From Candidatus Fermentibacterota bacterium (GTDB lineage: Bacteria > Fermentibacterota > Fermentibacteria > Fermentibacterales > Fermentibacteraceae): a stretch of DNA of 8,036 nucleotides. Made by a program: the position numbers and the translations under genes. Shown in pieces: positions 5,692 through 8,036 of this stretch; position 1 is the stretch's first letter, and each line of letters starts with the position of its first letter. The stretch is from NCBI GenBank assembly GCA_012523605.1, contig JAAYTY010000207.1:1-8036 (forward strand), in the 5' to 3' direction. Below the pieces are notes generated by a model that was given only the letters and a program-made list of their open reading frames with translations, had not been told where the DNA came from and searched no databases.

Positions 5692-7278
5692 TTGGACGGC
5701 GTCTACATCTCCGCAGTGGCCTGCAGGCTTTCCGAAGAGCTGACCGGAAGGACATGCTCGCGGGTCACCCGCCCTTTCGCGGGAGGGCTGGGGCTCTCCA
5801 TCGGGGGAAGGATGCTCCTCCTCGACGCCAGGCCGCCCTCCCCGGCGGCCTGGCTGGGAGACGACGGAGCTGACGACGGGGATCCTGCGCCTCAGCCGTG
5901 GTCGGACGGCCTCGCCGGGACGAGGCTCGAAGAGGTGCGACAGGAGGGGCTCGACCGCATCCTGGTGTTCGAGTTCTCTCGAGTGAGGCGATACTGCAAT
6001 CCCCTGATGCGGCTGATCTTCGAAATGACCGGAAGAAACTGCAACCTGATTCTCGCCGACTCGGGAAGCAGGATCCTGGCATGCACGAGGATCGTCTCCC
6101 GATCCATGTCCCGGGTGAGGACCGTCCGCCCGGGCGAAACGTACGAGGGCCCTCCCTCCTCCGGGGCCGGGCTCGGGTCCTGGAGGGAGGATCGCGTGCT
6201 CGAGGCGCTCGGCAAGGCGACCTCCCCGGAGGAAATCCATCCGCTTCTCGAAGGTGTGGGACCGGCCACCGCGGGCGCCATCCTCGAGGAGAGCCGCGCC
6301 TCGGGAAGGAAGGTCCCCGAAGTGGTCGCCGTTCTCGGGTCGGCTCTGGAGTCGCGCGAGTTCGCTCCCTGGGCCTCCGTGCACGGGCCGATGCCGATAA
6401 GGCTCGGAGAGGGAGCGCCGATCGCCGATGTCCTCTCGCCTCCCTCGGGCGGCGGGCCTGCGGGCGCCTGCCGGAAGGCCGCCGTGGAGATCCTGGAGGC
6501 CAGGCGGGCCTTCCTCGAGAGAAAGCTGGAAAAATTGAGGTCCGTTCTGGACGGAGTGCCGTCCGAGGATCTCCTGAGGCTCCGTGGCGCCATCCTCCTC
6601 GCGAACATCCCTCGGGTGCCGCGGGGCGCGGAGGAGGTGGTTCTCCCCGACTGGGATGGAATGGAGCACAGGATCCCTCTGAGGCCCGGGAGAAGCGCCG
6701 TCGAGAACGCCCAGCGGTATTTCAGGAAGGCGCGGAATGCCGCAGTCGAGAGGAGCAGGCTCGAATCCTCGATACGCGAGACGCGCGCAGCGATCGGGGA
6801 GCTGGACGCGGCGCTGGCCGGTGGGTCCGGGCAGTGTCGGATAGACCGCCTGGCCGGGGCGGTCGGCGCGACACGGGGAGCGGAAGCCCGGAGCCCCGCG
6901 GGCAGAGCCATGGGCGGGGGCTGGACATGCCTGGTGGGGAGAAGCGCCAGGGAGAACGACGAGATCACCTTCAGGATCGCCGGCAGAGACGACATCTGGC
7001 TCCATGCCCGAGGCGCGGCCGGGGCGCACGTGGTGCTTAGGCACGAGTCCAGGGGGCAGACTCCTCCCAGGGCGGTCCTCGAGGCCGCCGCGGCCCTCGC
7101 GGCAGCCAGCGTGAGGAACCGCCCCGATGTCGTCCCGGTTGACTACACGAAGGTCAGATACGTCAGGAAGTTCAGGGGGGCGGGACCGGGCGAGGTGGTC
7201 TATACCGGGGAAAAGACCCTCTTCGTCAGGCTCTGCAGTGCGCGCCGGGGCGGCGCCCGTCCGGGGGAGGCGAAGTGA
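5692..7278 (+). CDS. rqcH: RqcH-type ribosome quality control factor (NFACT family)
   Basis: RqcH binds stalled 50S-peptidyl-tRNA complexes and directs C-terminal alanine tailing that marks nascent chains for degradation. Older annotation calls it fibronectin-binding protein. The protein is 528 residues against about 570 in Bacillus. NFACT-N spans about 1-180 and holds D88-R89 (GLDRILVFEF), the DR pair needed for tailing in B. subtilis. A helix-hairpin-helix segment follows (LLEGVGPATAGAILEE, 185-200), then an arm with coiled-coil character (about 260-290 and 340-375) with ENAQRYFRKA. The C-terminal NFACT-R (DUF814) domain spans about 408-514, with VGRSARENDEITFR, DIWLHARGAAGAHVVLR and VDYTKVRYVRKF. 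The segment around 56-70 is unusually acidic and poorly family-like. TTG 5692 is the only usable in-frame start near the conserved Asp-Gly, although its ribosome binding site is weak. The stop overlaps the next start (GTGA). Confidence 0.94.
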   Translation: MDGVYISAVACRLSEELTGRTCSRVTRPFAGGLGLSIGGRMLLLDARPPSPAAWLGDDGADDGDPAPQPWSDGLAGTRLEEVRQEGLDRILVFEFSRVRRYCNPLMRLIFEMTGRNCNLILADSGSRILACTRIVSRSMSRVRTVRPGETYEGPPSSGAGLGSWREDRVLEALGKATSPEEIHPLLEGVGPATAGAILEESRASGRKVPEVVAVLGSALESREFAPWASVHGPMPIRLGEGAPIADVLSPPSGGGPAGACRKAAVEILEARRAFLERKLEKLRSVLDGVPSEDLLRLRGAILLANIPRVPRGAEEVVLPDWDGMEHRIPLRPGRSAVENAQRYFRKARNAAVERSRLESSIRETRAAIGELDAALAGGSGQCRIDRLAGAVGATRGAEARSPAGRAMGGGWTCLVGRSARENDEITFRIAGRDDIWLHARGAAGAHVVLRHESRGQTPPRAVLEAAAALAAASVRNRPDVVPVDYTKVRYVRKFRGAGPGEVVYTGEKTLFVRLCSARRGGARPGEAK

Positions 7279-7751
7279 CGAAGGAAGGCGGAGCGGCAAG
7301 CGTCATCAGGAGGGCATACCTGTTCAGGAGTCTCAGCGACGCCGAGCTGGAGCATTTCTCCAGGATGGCCAGGTTCGAATCCTATGGAACCGACAGGATG
7401 ATCCTGTCCGAGGGGGAGGAGGGCAGGACGCTGTACCTCGTCCTCTCGGGCAGCGTGAGGGTTACGAGGAGCGTGGGCGTGGAGAACGAGCAGGTAATAG
7501 GCTTCGTGAAGACCGGCGATTTCTTCGGGGAGATGGCTCTTCTCGACAGGCGCCCGCGGAGCGCCTCGGTCCATGCGAACGAGCCCGTCGAGCTCGCGCT
7601 CTTCGACCACGACGACATCAACAGGGTCTTCGAGTCGAATCCCTCCATCGGATACAGGGTCGTCAGGGCCTTCGCGGAGGTCGTCTCGATGAGGCTGAGG
7701 GACACGAACGACAGGCTGAAGGCCCTGCTCGTCCTGGACAGGAGCTTCTAG
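7275..7751 (+). CDS. Stand-alone cyclic-nucleotide-binding domain protein
   Basis: The 158-residue protein is a single CRP-type cyclic-nucleotide-binding fold. It starts LFRSLSDAELEHFSRMARF (16-34), has beta-roll strands including LYLVLSGSVRVTR (53-65), and a phosphate-binding cassette GDFFGEMALLDRRPRSASV (81-99) with F84-G85-E86 and R95-S96-A97. The helices after the roll (about 112-155) have no helix-turn-helix, so it is probably not a DNA-binding regulator by itself. There is no signal peptide, membrane segment or enzymatic domain. The cassette residues look intact, so it likely binds cAMP, cGMP or a similar nucleotide; ligand and partner are unknown. GTG 7275 is chosen: it overlaps the rqcH stop by 4 bases and has GGGGGAGG 4 bases upstream. 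It is therefore co-translated with rqcH. Arg is encoded by AGG in 17 of 19 cases. Confidence 0.9.
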   Translation: MTKEGGAASVIRRAYLFRSLSDAELEHFSRMARFESYGTDRMILSEGEEGRTLYLVLSGSVRVTRSVGVENEQVIGFVKTGDFFGEMALLDRRPRSASVHANEPVELALFDHDDINRVFESNPSIGYRVVRAFAEVVSMRLRDTNDRLKALLVLDRSF

Positions 7752-7753
7752 GG

Positions 7754-8036
7754 ATGCCCGGCACGGCTTTTCTGCTCGTGCTCGACGGCGTGGGCGCCGG
7801 CGCCCTTCCCGACGCCGGAGCTTACGGCGACGAGGGGGCGGACACCCTGGGAAACCTGTCCAGGGCGGTCGGACGGCTCGATCTCCCCTTCCTCGGATCG
7901 CTGGGCCTCGGAAACCTCCACCCCGTCGAAGGCGTAGCCCCTGTCCCGGAACCGGCGGCATCCTGGGGCAGGATGATGGAGAGGTCGGCCGGCAAGGATT
8001 CCACGACGGGGCACTGGGAGCTGATGGGGCTTTCCA
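7754..8036 (+). CDS. deoB: Phosphopentomutase, N-terminal part (runs off right edge)
   Basis: DeoB interconverts (deoxy)ribose-1-phosphate and (deoxy)ribose-5-phosphate, linking nucleoside salvage to the pentose phosphate pathway. 94 residues of a protein usually about 390-400 long are present. Family features are clear: FLLVLDGVGAGALPDA (6-21) with metal ligand D11, GDEGADTLGN (25-34), the LGLGNL segment (50-55) and GKDSTTGHWELMGLS (80-94). In the B. cereus enzyme the phosphorylated nucleophile is the Thr directly after Lys-Asp; here that residue is Ser83, followed by Thr84 and Thr85. ATG 7754 is 2 bases after the previous stop, with AGGAG about 9 bases upstream, so it belongs to the rqcH operon. 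Identity is firm despite truncation; whether the rest of the gene is intact cannot be seen. Confidence 0.93.
   Translation, partial: MPGTAFLLVLDGVGAGALPDAGAYGDEGADTLGNLSRAVGRLDLPFLGSLGLGNLHPVEGVAPVPEPAASWGRMMERSAGKDSTTGHWELMGLS

Noticed and set aside
5527..7299. Minus-strand frame continuous with yicC upstream to 7299
   Set aside because: It is the antisense of rqcH; YicC homology starts at SMTGFGRA, and a strong ribosome binding site lies at 5533-5539.

Overview
The window is high-GC bacterial chromosome, densely packed with housekeeping genes. No phage, plasmid, insertion sequence, CRISPR, tRNA or rRNA signal is visible. Two gene clusters face away from each other across a 165-base intergenic region (5527-5691). 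Most genes prefer the Arg codon AGG (17 of 19 Arg codons in the small cyclic-nucleotide-binding gene), and ATA is used for Ile. With a family-4 uracil-DNA glycosylase, YicC and a bacterial RqcH, this suggests a free-living, probably uncultivated bacterial lineage with GC-rich DNA. I cannot assign a phylum from the sequence alone.

Left cluster, minus strand, read from about 5526 down to 1: yicC (RNase-like) -> a guanylate kinase fused to phosphopantothenate-cysteine ligase (Gmk-CoaB) -> family-4 [4Fe-4S] uracil-DNA glycosylase -> replicative helicase dnaB -> radA (runs off the left edge). Every junction overlaps (11, 20, 8 and 1 bases), so this is almost certainly one translationally coupled operon. 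It joins RNA turnover, GMP/CoA metabolism, uracil repair, replication-fork unwinding and recombination-intermediate processing.

Right cluster, plus strand: rqcH (ribosome-associated quality control, NFACT family) -> a stand-alone cyclic-nucleotide-binding-domain protein with no output domain -> deoB (phosphopentomutase, runs off the right edge). These genes are also tightly packed: a 4-base GTGA overlap, then a 2-base gap.

The intergenic region has a good -10 hexamer (TATACT) for rqcH inside a palindromic GTATATAC that could also serve the opposite direction. It also has an 8-bp-arm inverted repeat and a 12-bp perfect palindrome.

Main points for a second look: (1) the Gmk-CoaB fusion, without the usual CoaC half or a separate rpoZ; (2) an abrupt codon-usage change inside radA at the RecA-core/Lon-like domain boundary, suggesting recombination or a chimeric assembly; (3) the ligand-binding protein coupled to rqcH; (4) a Ser where the phosphopentomutase catalytic Thr is expected; (5) probable non-ATG starts (CTG for yicC; TTG for udg and rqcH).
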